Shown here in pieces: positions 1 through 8,330 of a stretch of DNA of 64,000 bases. Origin of the DNA: Gordonia sp. KTR9 (GTDB lineage Bacteria; Actinomycetota; Actinomycetes; Mycobacteriales; Mycobacteriaceae); NCBI RefSeq assembly GCF_000143885.2, contig NC_018581.1, positions 744,001 to 808,000 of the forward strand, given 5' to 3'. Numbering within the stretch: the stretch's first letter is position 1; each line of letters begins with the position of its first letter. Both the position numbers and the translations under genes were made by a program. The notes under the pieces were generated by a model. It ran no database searches. It had not been told where the DNA came from and worked only from the letters and a program-made list of their open reading frames with translations.

Positions 1-654
1 GCGGCACATCACGGCATGCGGGTCGAGCAGATCCTCCGCGGCACGCCGAAGGGCGGGCGGTTCCGCAACTTCAAGCGCGCCGCGACGATCACCATCACCG
101 AGCTGCGCAAGACGCTGAACGCCAGCGACCGGTCGATCGCCCTCAGTCAGAAGCTCGGGCTGCTGGCGAAGGACGGTGCGCACTACGCCATCCGCAACCC
201 GGAGCTGCTCGAGGGTGCCGAGATCCTGGTCAAGAGCGGAGTCGACATCGACGTCCTGCTCGACCGGTGGGTACGCGTCCAGGAAGATCTGGAGGACGTC
301 GCCACCAGCTTCGTCTCGATCATCACCGACAAGTACTTCGACGAGAACCTCCCCGACCTGGGGGAGGCCGGGGTCAGCGAGATGGCCGACCTGATCCAGA
401 CCGTCCGGCCCATCGCCCACGAGATCGTCGAGACCACCTTCCGCAAGGCGCTCGACGAGCAGATCTCCAAGGCCATCGGGGAGGCGGCGACCTACTTCGA
501 CGCCGAGGTGCCCGCCCCGATCGTGTCCGACACGAGTGAGTCCGACGCGGATGAGTTCGATACGGGTGGGTCCGACGACGAGCACCCGGAGCCGGCACAG
601 CCGGACTATGAGACAACGGACATTGGTACATTGAATCCCGAGACGGGGCGCTGA
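1..654 (+). CDS. MerR-type transcriptional regulator, 5' end outside window
   Basis: The reading frame is open from the first base of the window and ends at TGA 652-654, so the start lies upstream; the internal ATG at 16 is probably not the true start. The visible part has a regulator-like segment (KLGLLAKDGAHY followed by a helical stretch with DVLLDRWVRVQEDLEDVA), the usual layout of the second half of MerR-family activators with their long dimerisation helix. The C-terminal ~45 residues are acidic and low complexity (Asp/Glu/Ser/Pro-rich), probably a disordered tail. The DNA-binding helices themselves are mostly off the edge, so the family call rests on the C-terminal pattern. A hydrolase gene follows in the same direction 57 nt downstream. 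Target genes cannot be told from the sequence. Confidence 0.6.
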   Translation, partial: AAHHGMRVEQILRGTPKGGRFRNFKRAATITITELRKTLNASDRSIALSQKLGLLAKDGAHYAIRNPELLEGAEILVKSGVDIDVLLDRWVRVQEDLEDVATSFVSIITDKYFDENLPDLGEAGVSEMADLIQTVRPIAHEIVETTFRKALDEQISKAIGEAATYFDAEVPAPIVSDTSESDADEFDTGGSDDEHPEPAQPDYETTDIGTLNPETGR

Positions 655-711
655 CCGAATTCGGTGCCTCGCAGAGGACCGATGAGGTCCTTCCCAGGTG
701 AGGAGTGCCGC

Positions 712-1827
712 GTGAACACGAAGTCATTGGCCAGTGCCGGCGGTGTCGCCACCGCGATCGGAGCGGGCGCGGTCGCGGTTGGGATCGGGACCATCTTCAC
801 GCGGCTCGCGCGAGAAGCCCTACACGCCGACGTCGCCGTCGACGACGGCCCGGATGACCTCCTGACCCGGCCCGACAACCCGCCGAAGCGCCTCGAGGTC
901 CGGCCCGCCGACGGGACGCGGCTCAATGTCGAGGTCTACGGGGACTCGGACGACCCGGCCTCGAACGACACCGGTGACGTCATCGTGATGGTCCACGGCT
1001 GGACCTGCAACACCGCCTACTGGTACCCGCAGATCAATCACCTCGCCGCGTCGGAAGGCGGCTCCCGGCGGGTCGTCACCTACGACCAGCGCGGTCACGG
1101 CCGCAGCGAGCGTGGTCGTCGCCGACCGACCATCGCGATGCTCGGCGAGGATCTCGACGCGGTGCTCGAGGCCGCGGTGCCCGACGACCGTCGCGCGATT
1201 CTGGTGGGCCACAGCATGGGCGGGATGACCATCATGTCGTGGGCCGCCCAGAATCCCGAGAAGGTCGGATCACGGGTGTCGTCGGTGGTGCTGGTGTCGA
1301 CCGCGGCAAAGGCGGTCATGGACAACCACCTGCTCATCCCGGTCGACCTGCCGGTCTACGCCAAGCCGTTCGCGCCGGCGGCCGCGAAGATGATCACCTC
1401 GGTCCCGGTGCCCATTCCGAAGACGTCATACGGCGTGCGCTTCTCGCATTACATCGCGCTGGGGCCGAACGCCCGCCGTGCGCACGTCGAGTTCGTGGAC
1501 GAGATGATCGGGGCGTGCCCACCGCGCGCCCGCGCCGGCTGGGGATCGGCGATGGGAAAACTCGACGTCACCGCCGGACTGGCAGCACTGTCGGTGCCCA
1601 CCACCGTCGTCGTCGGCACGGAGGATCGCCTCACCCCACGACTGCATGCCGAGCAGATGGCAGACGTGCTGCGGCGCAACGGATCTCTGCGCGAGCTCGT
1701 GGTCTACGAGGGCGTCGGGCACATGTCGAGCATCGAAGCCGCCGAACGGTTCAACGACCTCCTCGACGACGTCGTCGCCGAGAGCAGCCGGGACACCGAG
1801 GAGCGCAAGGACGTTCAGTCGGTCTGA
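712..1827 (+). CDS. alpha/beta-fold hydrolase, N-terminal membrane anchor
   Basis: I place the start at GTG 712 because AGGTGAGGAG ends about 7 nt before it; the frame is open upstream to 664. The 371-aa product begins with a glycine/alanine-rich hydrophobic stretch (about residues 8-30) that may anchor or export it. The hydrolase core follows: oxyanion-hole motif MVHGW near residue 93, nucleophile elbow GHSMGG with Ser near 168, acid Asp in VGTEDRLTP near 306, and the catalytic His in VGHMSS near 336. All triad members are present, so it should be active on an ester, epoxide or peptide-like bond; the substrate is unknown. It converges on murB with a 12-nt gap. Similar proteins in mycolate-forming actinomycetes are annotated only as alpha/beta hydrolases. 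Confidence 0.85.
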   Translation: MNTKSLASAGGVATAIGAGAVAVGIGTIFTRLAREALHADVAVDDGPDDLLTRPDNPPKRLEVRPADGTRLNVEVYGDSDDPASNDTGDVIVMVHGWTCNTAYWYPQINHLAASEGGSRRVVTYDQRGHGRSERGRRRPTIAMLGEDLDAVLEAAVPDDRRAILVGHSMGGMTIMSWAAQNPEKVGSRVSSVVLVSTAAKAVMDNHLLIPVDLPVYAKPFAPAAAKMITSVPVPIPKTSYGVRFSHYIALGPNARRAHVEFVDEMIGACPPRARAGWGSAMGKLDVTAGLAALSVPTTVVVGTEDRLTPRLHAEQMADVLRRNGSLRELVVYEGVGHMSSIEAAERFNDLLDDVVAESSRDTEERKDVQSV

Positions 1828-1839
1828 CGAATTACCGGG

Positions 1840-2934
1840 TCAGAGACTGCAGTTGACCAGGACCGGCTCCGGGCGCAGCGTCACCCCGAACGCCTCGGCG
1901 ACCCCGTCGCGCACCTCGCGCGCCAGGTCGAGGAGCTGCGTGGTGGTCGCCGTGCCCCGATTGGTCAGTGCCAGAGTGTGTTTGGTCGACAATCGGACCG
2001 CGGCGTCCGGGCCCGGGTATCCGCGGTGGAACCCGGCGCGTTCGATCAGCCACCCCGCCGACAGTTTGACCGCCGGATCGGTGTCGTCGGAACCCGCGGG
2101 ATAGGTCGGGATCGCGACATCGTCGCCGACGCGCGCCGCGATCCGTTCGAGTACCGCCGGGGTGTCCTCGCCGGGCACGATCGGGTTCGTGAAAAACGAA
2201 CCGGCACTCCAGGTGTCGAAGTCGGCCGGGTTTAGCACCATGCCTTTGCCCGCGCGCAGTTCGAGGACGGCCGAGCGGACCGCGGCCGCATCGACGCGGT
2301 CGTCCGGTTCGACGCCCACGCGGGTGGCGAGTTCGCGGTAGCGGATCGGCTGGCTCGCGCGATTCTCGTTGAGCCAGAACGACACCGCGACCACCACGAA
2401 GTCGTGGCGGTGCTTGAGATTGCTGGTTCGATAGCCCAGGCCCAGCTCGGCGGGGGAGACCCACCGCAGGTTGCCGGAGCGTCGGTCCAGAACCTGAACG
2501 GACCGCAGGATGTCGGCCACCTCGACGCCGTAGGCGCCGACGTTCTGTACCGGGGTCGCTCCTGCGGCGCCGGGGATTCCGGACAGGCACTCCAGTCCGC
2601 CGTGGCCCGCGTCGATCGTCGCGGCGACCAGTTCGTCCCAGCCCACCCCGGCGTCGGCGACGACGTGCGCGCGGCCCGATTCGCGGCCGGAGCCGAACTC
2701 GATGCGACCGCTCGCGAGCACGACCGCGGTCCCGTCGAACCCGGCGTCGCCGATGACGAGGTTCGAGCCGCCACCGACCACGAGGACCGGCTCGGAGCGT
2801 TCGTCGAGGTCGAGGATGGTCTCCACGATGGTGCGGGTGTCCTCGCACCGGAGGATCTCGCGCGCCGGGCCGCCCAGACGCAGGGTGGTCAGCTCGGCGA
2901 GGGGCGCGCTCAGCGGCGCCTGCGTGTCGGTCAC
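1840..2934 (-). CDS. murB: UDP-N-acetylenolpyruvoylglucosamine reductase (MurB)
   Basis: This 364-aa flavoenzyme reduces the enolpyruvyl group of UDP-GlcNAc-enolpyruvate with NADPH to give UDP-MurNAc, a committed cytoplasmic step of peptidoglycan synthesis. Seen: the FAD-binding segment with VVGGGSNLVIGD at about 52-63, the GIPGAAGATPVQNVGAYG block at about 119-136, and AGSFFTNP at 244-251, where Ser246 matches the MurB catalytic serine that protonates the substrate. The insert and length fit the longer actinobacterial type I enzymes. It is divergent from the DUF2505 gene at 2973, with a 38-nt spacer that must hold both promoters. No sign of damage. Confidence 0.97.
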   Translation of the reverse strand: MTDTQAPLSAPLAELTTLRLGGPAREILRCEDTRTIVETILDLDERSEPVLVVGGGSNLVIGDAGFDGTAVVLASGRIEFGSGRESGRAHVVADAGVGWDELVAATIDAGHGGLECLSGIPGAAGATPVQNVGAYGVEVADILRSVQVLDRRSGNLRWVSPAELGLGYRTSNLKHRHDFVVVAVSFWLNENRASQPIRYRELATRVGVEPDDRVDAAAVRSAVLELRAGKGMVLNPADFDTWSAGSFFTNPIVPGEDTPAVLERIAARVGDDVAIPTYPAGSDDTDPAVKLSAGWLIERAGFHRGYPGPDAAVRLSTKHTLALTNRGTATTTQLLDLAREVRDGVAEAFGVTLRPEPVLVNCSL

Positions 2935-2972
2935 GTCCTCAACGTTAACCGGCGAGCGGTAGCGTTCTCATC

Positions 2973-3479
2973 ATGGCGAGCAAGCTGCAGCACACGGTGT
3001 CCTATCCCTTTTCCACCGCGCGCCTGTGGGCGATCTACACCACCGAGAAGTACTGGCACGACCTCGTCGAGCGCATGAACTCCGGACACGGTCACGTCGA
3101 GAAGGTGACCATTGCCGGGGACACGGTGACGGTGGAGATCCAGCAGGGCATCCCCGCGGACAAGCTGCCCTCCGCGGTCACCAAGGTGATGCCGGGCGAC
3201 CTGCGGATTCCGCGCAAGAACACCTATCGCCTGGTCGGCGACCGTATCGAGGGCGAGACGCATGCGACGGTCGACGGAGCGCCGGTGCCGGTCGACGTCA
3301 CCGGGACGACGCTGACGACCGGTGATCCGGCGACCACCGACAACAAGGCCGAGGTGTCGGTGAACCTCCCGCTGTTCGGCGGGAAGATCGAGAAGGCGGT
3401 GGTCAGCGAGCTGTCGGCGCTGCTCGACGCGGAGCGCGGACACACCGTCGAGTGGGAGAGCGAAAATCCGCTGACGTAG
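2973..3479 (+). CDS. DUF2505 family protein
   Basis: A 168-aa protein of the DUF2505 family, common in mycobacteria, Rhodococcus and Gordonia, with a START/SRPBCC-like helix-grip fold expected. Seen: the N-terminal pattern HTVSYPFSTARLWAIYTTEKYW, alternating strands, and the EKAVVSELSALLDAERG C-terminal helix of the family. There is no signal peptide or membrane segment. It is followed after 10 nt by a clearly related paralogue, so the pair probably arose by tandem duplication and may act as a heterodimer. Function is unknown; hydrophobic ligand binding is inferred from the predicted fold only. Confidence 0.85.
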   Translation: MASKLQHTVSYPFSTARLWAIYTTEKYWHDLVERMNSGHGHVEKVTIAGDTVTVEIQQGIPADKLPSAVTKVMPGDLRIPRKNTYRLVGDRIEGETHATVDGAPVPVDVTGTTLTTGDPATTDNKAEVSVNLPLFGGKIEKAVVSELSALLDAERGHTVEWESENPLT

Positions 3480-3489
3480 CCTGGTCTGC

Positions 3490-4002
3490 ATGGCACGACG
3501 GCTCAGCTACTCCGCGCGGTACGCACAGTCCGCGGAGAAGCTCTACCAGGCCCAGAGCATCAAGCAGTACTGGGACGACATGATGGCAGGCTTCCAGATG
3601 ATCTCCCCACACTGCGAGGTCGACTCCTTCGTCTCCGACGAGACGGGTATCCGGGTGGTCCTCAAGCAGACCATCGGGCGAGATCAGCTGCCCGCGCTCG
3701 CCCAGACGGTGATGAAGAAGGACATGGTCATCACCCGCGAGGAGACCCTGGGTCCGTTCGACCCGGACAACACCAAGGGCACGTACAACGCGTCGATCCC
3801 GGCCGGTCCGGGCAGCCTCAACGGCTGGCAGGAGCTGTTCCCGACCGACAACGGCGGCTGCACGATCCGCCGGACCAGTGAGGCGAAGGTCTTCGTCCCG
3901 TTCGTCAACGGCAAGCTCGAGCAGATGATCCTGATCAACCTCGTCGACCTTTTCCGTGCCGAGGCCGAGTACGCCAAGGACTGGGTCGACAAGAACTTGT
4001 GA
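3490..4002 (+). CDS. DUF2505 family protein, second copy
   Basis: A 170-aa paralogue of the preceding gene, sharing the family layout: SYSARYAQSAEKLYQ at the N-terminus, central hydrophobic strands, and a C-terminal amphipathic helix (KLEQMILINLVDLFRAEAEYAKDW). It ends in a long helix with a charged tail. The next gene starts at a GTG that overlaps this stop by 4 nt, so the three genes from 2973 to 4808 are probably one transcript and translationally coupled. No catalytic residues are recognised; a role in lipid or small-molecule binding is a guess from the family's helix-grip fold. Confidence 0.85.
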   Translation: MARRLSYSARYAQSAEKLYQAQSIKQYWDDMMAGFQMISPHCEVDSFVSDETGIRVVLKQTIGRDQLPALAQTVMKKDMVITREETLGPFDPDNTKGTYNASIPAGPGSLNGWQELFPTDNGGCTIRRTSEAKVFVPFVNGKLEQMILINLVDLFRAEAEYAKDWVDKNL

Positions 4003-4808
4003 GCAGGCCCGGTCTCGGCCGAACACCCAGACCACACCGAACTCCCAGACCACAGGGACGCGTCACCCGGGGCACGACGAACATCAACCGGCTCCGTCGC
4101 GTGGACCGATGGATGGCCCACTCGCCGCTGGTGCGGTCGGCGCTGGACACCCCGCGTCCCCTGGTCGTCGATCTCGGTTATGGTGCGCGTCCGGACACGA
4201 CCGTCGAGATGGCCGTGCGCCTGCGTCGGGTGGCTCCGCAGCTGGAGATGGTCGGACTCGAGATCGACCCCGAACGTGTCGTCGAGCCACGCGCGGGTGT
4301 CCGGTTCGCGGTCGGCGGATTCGAGTTGGGGGGCCTGCGCCCGCACGTGGTGCGCGCGTTCAACGTCTTGCGGCAGTACGACGAGAACGAGGTCGACGAC
4401 GCGTGGGCGCGGATGCGCTCCGCGCTCGCACCGGGCGGTGTCATCGTCGAGGGCACGTGTGACGAGATCGGCCGACGGTGCAGCTGGGTACTGCTCGACG
4501 CCGATGGTCCGGTGAGCCTGACCCTCAGCTGGGCGCCGGAGCATTCGGACCGTCCGTCGGATCTGGCCGCGCGGCTGCCCAAGGCGCTGATCCACCACAA
4601 CGTCCCGGGTGAGCGGATCAACTCCCTGCTGACCCTGGCCGATCAGTGCTGGGACGTCGCCGCACCGCTGGCGCCGTACGGTCCGCGCACGCGGTGGCGT
4701 CGAGCGCTCGGTCTGCTGCGCGAGCGCGGGATCGATTGCGAGGTGCCGCGGCGCCGCCTGTCGGACAACGTCCTGACGGTTCCGTGGGAGGAAGTCGCGC
4801 CCCGGTAG
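3999..4808 (+). CDS. class I SAM-dependent methyltransferase-like protein
   Basis: The 269-aa product starts at GTG 3999, which overlaps the stop of the DUF2505 gene (GTGA), so coupled translation is likely. The first ~30 residues are Arg/Pro/Thr-rich and probably disordered. The methyltransferase core follows: motif I region LVVDLGYGARPDTTVEMAVRL, an acidic end of strand 2 in MVGLEIDPERV, and a FNVLRQYDENEV loop. The usual GxGxG is altered to GYGARP, so SAM binding should be tested rather than assumed. The end of the gene is 14 nt before the nitrilase-family gene, extending the operon. Substrate unknown. Confidence 0.75.
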   Translation: MSRPGLGRTPRPHRTPRPQGRVTRGTTNINRLRRVDRWMAHSPLVRSALDTPRPLVVDLGYGARPDTTVEMAVRLRRVAPQLEMVGLEIDPERVVEPRAGVRFAVGGFELGGLRPHVVRAFNVLRQYDENEVDDAWARMRSALAPGGVIVEGTCDEIGRRCSWVLLDADGPVSLTLSWAPEHSDRPSDLAARLPKALIHHNVPGERINSLLTLADQCWDVAAPLAPYGPRTRWRRALGLLRERGIDCEVPRRRLSDNVLTVPWEEVAPR

Positions 4809-4822
4809 ATAGTCTGGCCGCT

Positions 4823-5698
4823 ATGCGTGTGGCGATGGCCCAGATCAGTTCGACCGACGACCCGGGTGCCAACCTGGCGACGGTGCGTTCGGCCACCGAG
4901 GACGCGGCGTCGCGCGGCGCCGAACTCGTCGTGTTCCCCGAGGCCACGATGTGCCGCTTCGGGGTGCCGCTGAAGCCGGTCGCCGAGGACCTCGACGGTC
5001 CGTGGGCGCGCGGGGTGTCCGAGGTCGCCGCGGCGTCCGGAGTCACGGTGGTGGCCGGGATGTTCACCCCGTCCGGTGACGGCCGCGTCCGCAACACCGT
5101 CGTCGTCGCGCATCCCGACGGAACGCGTCTCGGGTACCACAAGATCCACCTCTACGACGCATTCGGTTTCACCGAGTCGAAGAACGTCGCGCCGGGTTGT
5201 CAGCCGCTGACGTTCCAGGTCGGAGACGTCACCGTCGGCGTCGCCACCTGCTACGACATTCGGTTCCCGGCGCTGTTCACCCATCTCGCACGGCTGGGCG
5301 CCCAGGTGATCGTGGTGCCCACGTCGTGGGGCGCCGGTCCGGGCAAGCTGCGCCAGTGGGAGGTGCTCTCCTCGGCCCGGGCGCTGGATTCGACGACCTT
5401 CGTGGTGGCCGTCGACCAGGCGTTTCCCATCGATGAGGACACCGCGTCGTCGAGTGCGCCCACCGGAATCGGACACAGCCAAATCACAGACCCATTCGGT
5501 ACGTTGGTCGCCGCGTATCCGGATAGCATCCGGGTGGACGTGCACGACCTCGACCTAGCACTGGTCGAGAAGGCCCGTACACAACTGGCAGTCCTCGCCA
5601 ACGAGCGGCTCCTGCCGGTCGGCGGTGGAACGGACAACGACGTGACGCCGGCCCACGCGCGGCTCCGCGAGTCAGACGACCCAGGACGGAACCCATGA
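4823..5698 (+). CDS. carbon-nitrogen hydrolase (nitrilase superfamily amidase)
   Basis: I start at ATG 4823 (MRVAMAQISS), the conserved first strand of the fold; the frame is open upstream but that part is not family-like. The 291-aa enzyme has the full Glu-Lys-Cys triad: Glu40 in VFPEAT, Lys107 in YHKIHLYD, and Cys143 in ATCYDIRFP. It should hydrolyse an amide, most like the omega-amidase/Nit subgroup that clears deaminated glutathione or ketoacid amides; exact substrate not determined. The motif SWGAGPGKLRQWEVL is also typical. The stop overlaps the ATG of the next gene (ATGA), so the LmeA-like gene is co-translated. Confidence 0.9.
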   Translation: MRVAMAQISSTDDPGANLATVRSATEDAASRGAELVVFPEATMCRFGVPLKPVAEDLDGPWARGVSEVAAASGVTVVAGMFTPSGDGRVRNTVVVAHPDGTRLGYHKIHLYDAFGFTESKNVAPGCQPLTFQVGDVTVGVATCYDIRFPALFTHLARLGAQVIVVPTSWGAGPGKLRQWEVLSSARALDSTTFVVAVDQAFPIDEDTASSSAPTGIGHSQITDPFGTLVAAYPDSIRVDVHDLDLALVEKARTQLAVLANERLLPVGGGTDNDVTPAHARLRESDDPGRNP

Positions 5699-6876
5699 GC
5701 GACAGCAACAGGCCCCGCCCCGATTCCTCACCCGGGGATCCAGACGAGACCGGCACGCCCGATCCGCGTGCCGGTGAGTCCACCCATCCCGATCCAGCGA
5801 GCGGTCAGCCGGCCCCGGCCGGACAGGGCGGCGAATGGCGGCCGGTGCCCGGCGCGGGGCACGGCGAGCCCCCGGCGACCGAACAGTTCGCGACCGAACC
5901 GATCGTCCCGGGTGCGCAGGCCTACTCCGCCATCCCCCCGTCGGACGGGGACACGTCGGGCCTCGGCGGCACCAAGCCGCCGACGTCTCAGTTCCCGCCC
6001 GGGGAGGACCCGTACGGGCCCCCCGGCACCGCGTCGGGACCGATTCCCCCGGGGTCTGCCGACCCCAGCGGCAGCGGCCCGGTCCTCACCTCGCCGCGCA
6101 AGAAGCGGAGCACCGGCAAGATCGTGGCCTTCAGCCTCGTCGGGGTGCTGCTGCTGGTCGTCATCGGCGCGGTCGGAAGCGAGCTGTACCTGCGCAACAA
6201 GGTCACCGACTGTCTCGAAGAGTCCTTCAGCGGACTCACCGGCGTGCCGACCGAGGTCTCGCTGAGCCGCAAGCCGATCATCCTGCAGGGCAGCGGCGAC
6301 ATCCCGTTCGTCCAGGTCGACACCGATGACAGTGCCGGGGGCGTCCGTCTGCACATGCGCGCCGACGGCATCTCCGGCACCGAGAACTCCACCGACATCC
6401 GCAGCCTCAACGGGACGGGCTTCATCCCCTACGAGCGGATCGTCGAACTGAGCAAGGAGCAGGCCGCGGGCGCCGGGCAGAGCACCGGCACCGGAACGGG
6501 TGGTGTCGGCGCGGTCGAGCAGATCACCGGCAATGCGGCCGATGGCACCTTCGAGGTGCAGGCCGCCTTCCCGGTCATGGTCTTCCAGGTGCCGGTGTCG
6601 GCGACTATCAAGCCGGTCCTGAACGACGGCCGGGTCGATTTCGAGGTCGTGAAGGCCAGCGCCCTGGTCTTCGGCATCCCGCCGGACTTCGCGCAGCAGA
6701 TCGTCGACCAGATCACGACGTCGTCGCTCGGCCCGTTCTTCGACGAGGTGCAGGTCGACTCGCTGAAGGTCACCGACACCGGGCTCGAGTTCGGGATCAG
6801 CGGCTCGGACGTGCAGCTGACGAGTGAGATGACCGGCACGTCGTCGCAGGGACAGTCGGGCGGCTGCTCGGTCTGA
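5695..6876 (+). CDS. LmeA-like (DUF2993) phospholipid-binding protein
   Basis: The 393-aa protein has three parts. Residues 1 to about 138 are a Pro/Gly/Ser/Thr-rich disordered cytoplasmic tail. Residues ~140-165 form one membrane helix (IVAFSLVGVLLLVVIGAVG) preceded by Lys/Arg. The remainder is a DUF2993 domain outside the membrane, with the family pattern CLEESFSGLTGVPTEVSLSRKP near its start. The mycobacterial relative LmeA binds phospholipid and supports lipomannan/mannan elongation in the periplasm, so a cell-envelope lipid role is likely. A Gly/Thr-rich linker (TGTGTGGVG) interrupts the domain. The gene overlaps the amidase stop by 4 nt and ends 9 nt before the convergent GNAT gene. Confidence 0.85.
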   Translation: MSDSNRPRPDSSPGDPDETGTPDPRAGESTHPDPASGQPAPAGQGGEWRPVPGAGHGEPPATEQFATEPIVPGAQAYSAIPPSDGDTSGLGGTKPPTSQFPPGEDPYGPPGTASGPIPPGSADPSGSGPVLTSPRKKRSTGKIVAFSLVGVLLLVVIGAVGSELYLRNKVTDCLEESFSGLTGVPTEVSLSRKPIILQGSGDIPFVQVDTDDSAGGVRLHMRADGISGTENSTDIRSLNGTGFIPYERIVELSKEQAAGAGQSTGTGTGGVGAVEQITGNAADGTFEVQAAFPVMVFQVPVSATIKPVLNDGRVDFEVVKASALVFGIPPDFAQQIVDQITTSSLGPFFDEVQVDSLKVTDTGLEFGISGSDVQLTSEMTGTSSQGQSGGCSV

Positions 6877-6885
6877 CCGGCGGAC

Positions 6886-7509
6886 CTAGACCGTCTCCGG
6901 CGGGTCGACCTTCAGGAACCAGACCGTCGGACCGTCGGTGAGGGTGAACTCGTCGTAGACCCGCCCACCCCATCTGCGCGCATACACCTCGATCATGTGC
7001 TCGTCGGCCGTACTGGCGGTGACCGGCGAGCCGGCGTCGAGAGCCTGCTGCAGAACCGGGTCGAGCAGTGCTCCGAGTGTGCCGTGCCTGCGATGGTCCG
7101 GGTGGACCAGCGCGAAGACGATGCTGTGTGCGCCGTCGACAGAGCGGGCGCGGGATTTCTGCTGGAGTTCTCGAAATCGTGTGATGAATCCGTCGAGGGC
7201 GATGACGAAATGCCGTGAACGGGCCGCCAGTTCGTCATCGACCGGTTGCGTCCGGTGATCGGGGCCGGCGACCGCGAGGAGAGCGGTCATTTCTCCGGCA
7301 TGCGTGAACATTCCCCGGGTGCCCGGCAGATGGTCGGTGAAGAGAATGTCGCCGTACCACCGGAATGCCTCGGCCGGGGCATCGTCGCCCAATAGCCATC
7401 GATAGACCGGGACCTCCTGCATTCCCGCCGCGAGAAGGTTGAGTGCGAGCGGGCGGTCGGCGGCCGTCAATGACCGTGATCTGATCCCGGTCGCGTGAAT
7501 GCTGACCAT
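6886..7509 (-). CDS. GNAT-family N-acetyltransferase
   Basis: The frame is open to 7584, but I prefer ATG 7509 (MVSIHATGIRSRSLTAADRP) because the GNAT fold begins just after it. The ~207-aa product carries the acetyl-CoA-binding motif A as FALVHPDHRRHGTLGALLDPVLQQA, with the R/Q-x-x-G-x-G/A type loop reading RRHGTLG, and the later EVYARRWGGRVYDEF segment of strand 6/helix 4. Acetyl-CoA-dependent transfer to an amine is the family activity; the acceptor is unknown. It converges on the LmeA-like gene and is divergent from the small-peptide locus, 230 nt away. Confidence 0.8.
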   Translation of the reverse strand: MVSIHATGIRSRSLTAADRPLALNLLAAGMQEVPVYRWLLGDDAPAEAFRWYGDILFTDHLPGTRGMFTHAGEMTALLAVAGPDHRTQPVDDELAARSRHFVIALDGFITRFRELQQKSRARSVDGAHSIVFALVHPDHRRHGTLGALLDPVLQQALDAGSPVTASTADEHMIEVYARRWGGRVYDEFTLTDGPTVWFLKVDPPETV

Positions 7510-7657
7510 TGGTCCATGCCACCATGAAATTCCCGCGAATGTATCCAGTCGGGAGAACTCTGCGGTCGGTGGCGCGAGATTCACGCGTTGTTTAGATCCT
7601 CATTCGAGAATTCAAACCAAGAATTATTCATATCGCAGGACGATTCCGTGATGGGTC

Positions 7658-7738
7658 TGTAACGTCGCACCCGAGTCGTGTGACCAGGTGAGACGCGCGA
7701 CCGACACCGGACATCTCACCATCATCGAGGAGGCGGAT
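7658..7738 (+). promoter_or_regulatory. conserved leader of small-peptide gene 1
   Basis: TGTAACGTCG at 7658-7667 (TAACGT fits a TANNNT -10 hexamer) is followed 29 nt later by GGTGAGA (7687-7693) and, after 20 nt, TCTCACC (7714-7720), a perfect 7-bp inverted repeat. A GAGGAGG-type ribosome site precedes the ATG at 7739. The same arrangement is repeated at 8127-8209 before the second small gene, which argues for function. The repeat could be an RNA hairpin just before the ribosome site or a DNA operator. Confidence 0.55.
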
Positions 7739-7867
7739 ATGGCAGGCATAGTCGAGGGCGGTCTCGCGGGTGCGATCGGAGGTGCGGTCGAGGCGATCAT
7801 CGGCGGGCTCGGCGACGCGGGTTCGATCGGCGGCGGTTCGCTCGACGGAAGCGATTCCGGGACCTGA
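7739..7867 (+). CDS. small hydrophobic peptide 1 (42 aa), unrecognised family
   Basis: ATG 7739 follows a strong GAGGAGG ribosome site and gives a 42-aa peptide beginning MAGIVEGGLAGAIGGAVEAI, then Gly/Ser/Asp-rich to the end. There is no signal peptide with a charged N-region; the peptide is a short Gly/Ala/Ile-rich stretch with two glutamates, then an acidic tail. It is plainly related to the peptide at 8210: both have the pattern V/I-E-G-G-x-x-G-A-I. Both have the same leader and their own terminators, which supports a real, highly expressed gene. Short peptides with amphipathic helices form pores (PorA/PorH) in Corynebacterium, so a cell-wall peptide is one possibility; a bacteriocin-like or toxin peptide is another. 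No database family recalled. Confidence 0.6.
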   Translation: MAGIVEGGLAGAIGGAVEAIIGGLGDAGSIGGGSLDGSDSGT

Positions 7868-7881
7868 GCAGACGAATTCCG

Positions 7882-7929
7882 GTTCAGCGGTTGGTGACGC
7901 GCGGCGGCACCAGCCGCTGAACTCTTTTT
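7882..7929 (+). terminator. intrinsic terminator after small-peptide gene 1
   Basis: A 15-bp stem (7882-7896 with 7908-7922, one G-T pair) encloses an 11-nt loop and is followed by TCTTTTT. It begins 14 nt after the stop of the 42-aa gene, so that gene is a single-gene transcript. Confidence 0.85.
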
Positions 7930-8126
7930 GGGTCCATTCAAGTCGGACGACACGTCGTTCGACGTTGCATTATCGCTGCATTCTCTGAATTCGATGTTTC
8001 GATTTATTCTGATTCCAAATCCGCTGCCGTACCCTCTCAGCTGGTAATTCGAGATATTCCCCGCCCGATTCATCCGTTTACGAGTGATGAGATCACGATG
8101 AGGGGCAGACATTCTCGAAATGAATA

Positions 8127-8209
8127 TGTAACGTCGGATTCGAGCCGACGCACGGGTGAGAGCGGACGGTGATCAACGAACAATCTCACCGATGACGAAG
8201 GGAGTAGAC
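8127..8209 (+). promoter_or_regulatory. conserved leader of small-peptide gene 2
   Basis: TGTAACGTCG at 8127-8136, then GGTGAGA at 8155-8161 and TCTCACC at 8184-8190 with a 22-nt spacer, and AAGGGAG before ATG 8210. Box order and spacing match the 7658-7738 leader (28 versus 29 nt from box to repeat), while the intervening bases differ. That is the pattern expected of a conserved regulatory structure. The 198 nt before it (from 7930) are AT-rich with no gene. Confidence 0.55.
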
Positions 8210-8311
8210 ATGGCTGACGTAATCGAGGGTGGCATCTCCGGCGCTATCGAGGAGATCCTCGGCAACGTGCTCACCGGTTCGCTCGGCGGCGAGGAAGAGC
8301 CCACTACCTGA
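8210..8311 (+). CDS. small peptide 2 (33 aa), paralogue of peptide 1
   Basis: ATG 8210 has a good ribosome site (GAAGGGAG, about 5 nt before it) and encodes 33 residues starting [20 protein letters not shown] and ending in an acidic EEEP segment. It matches peptide 1 over the first ~14 residues and diverges after that. One face of the predicted helix is hydrophobic (V4, I5, I9, I13, I16, L17, V20, L21) and the other acidic, so a short amphipathic helix is likely. It sits alone between its own leader and terminator. Function unknown; see peptide 1 for the alternatives. Confidence 0.6.
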   Translation: MADVIEGGISGAIEEILGNVLTGSLGGEEEPTT

Positions 8312-8330
8312 GTGCCCGGAACATACTTGG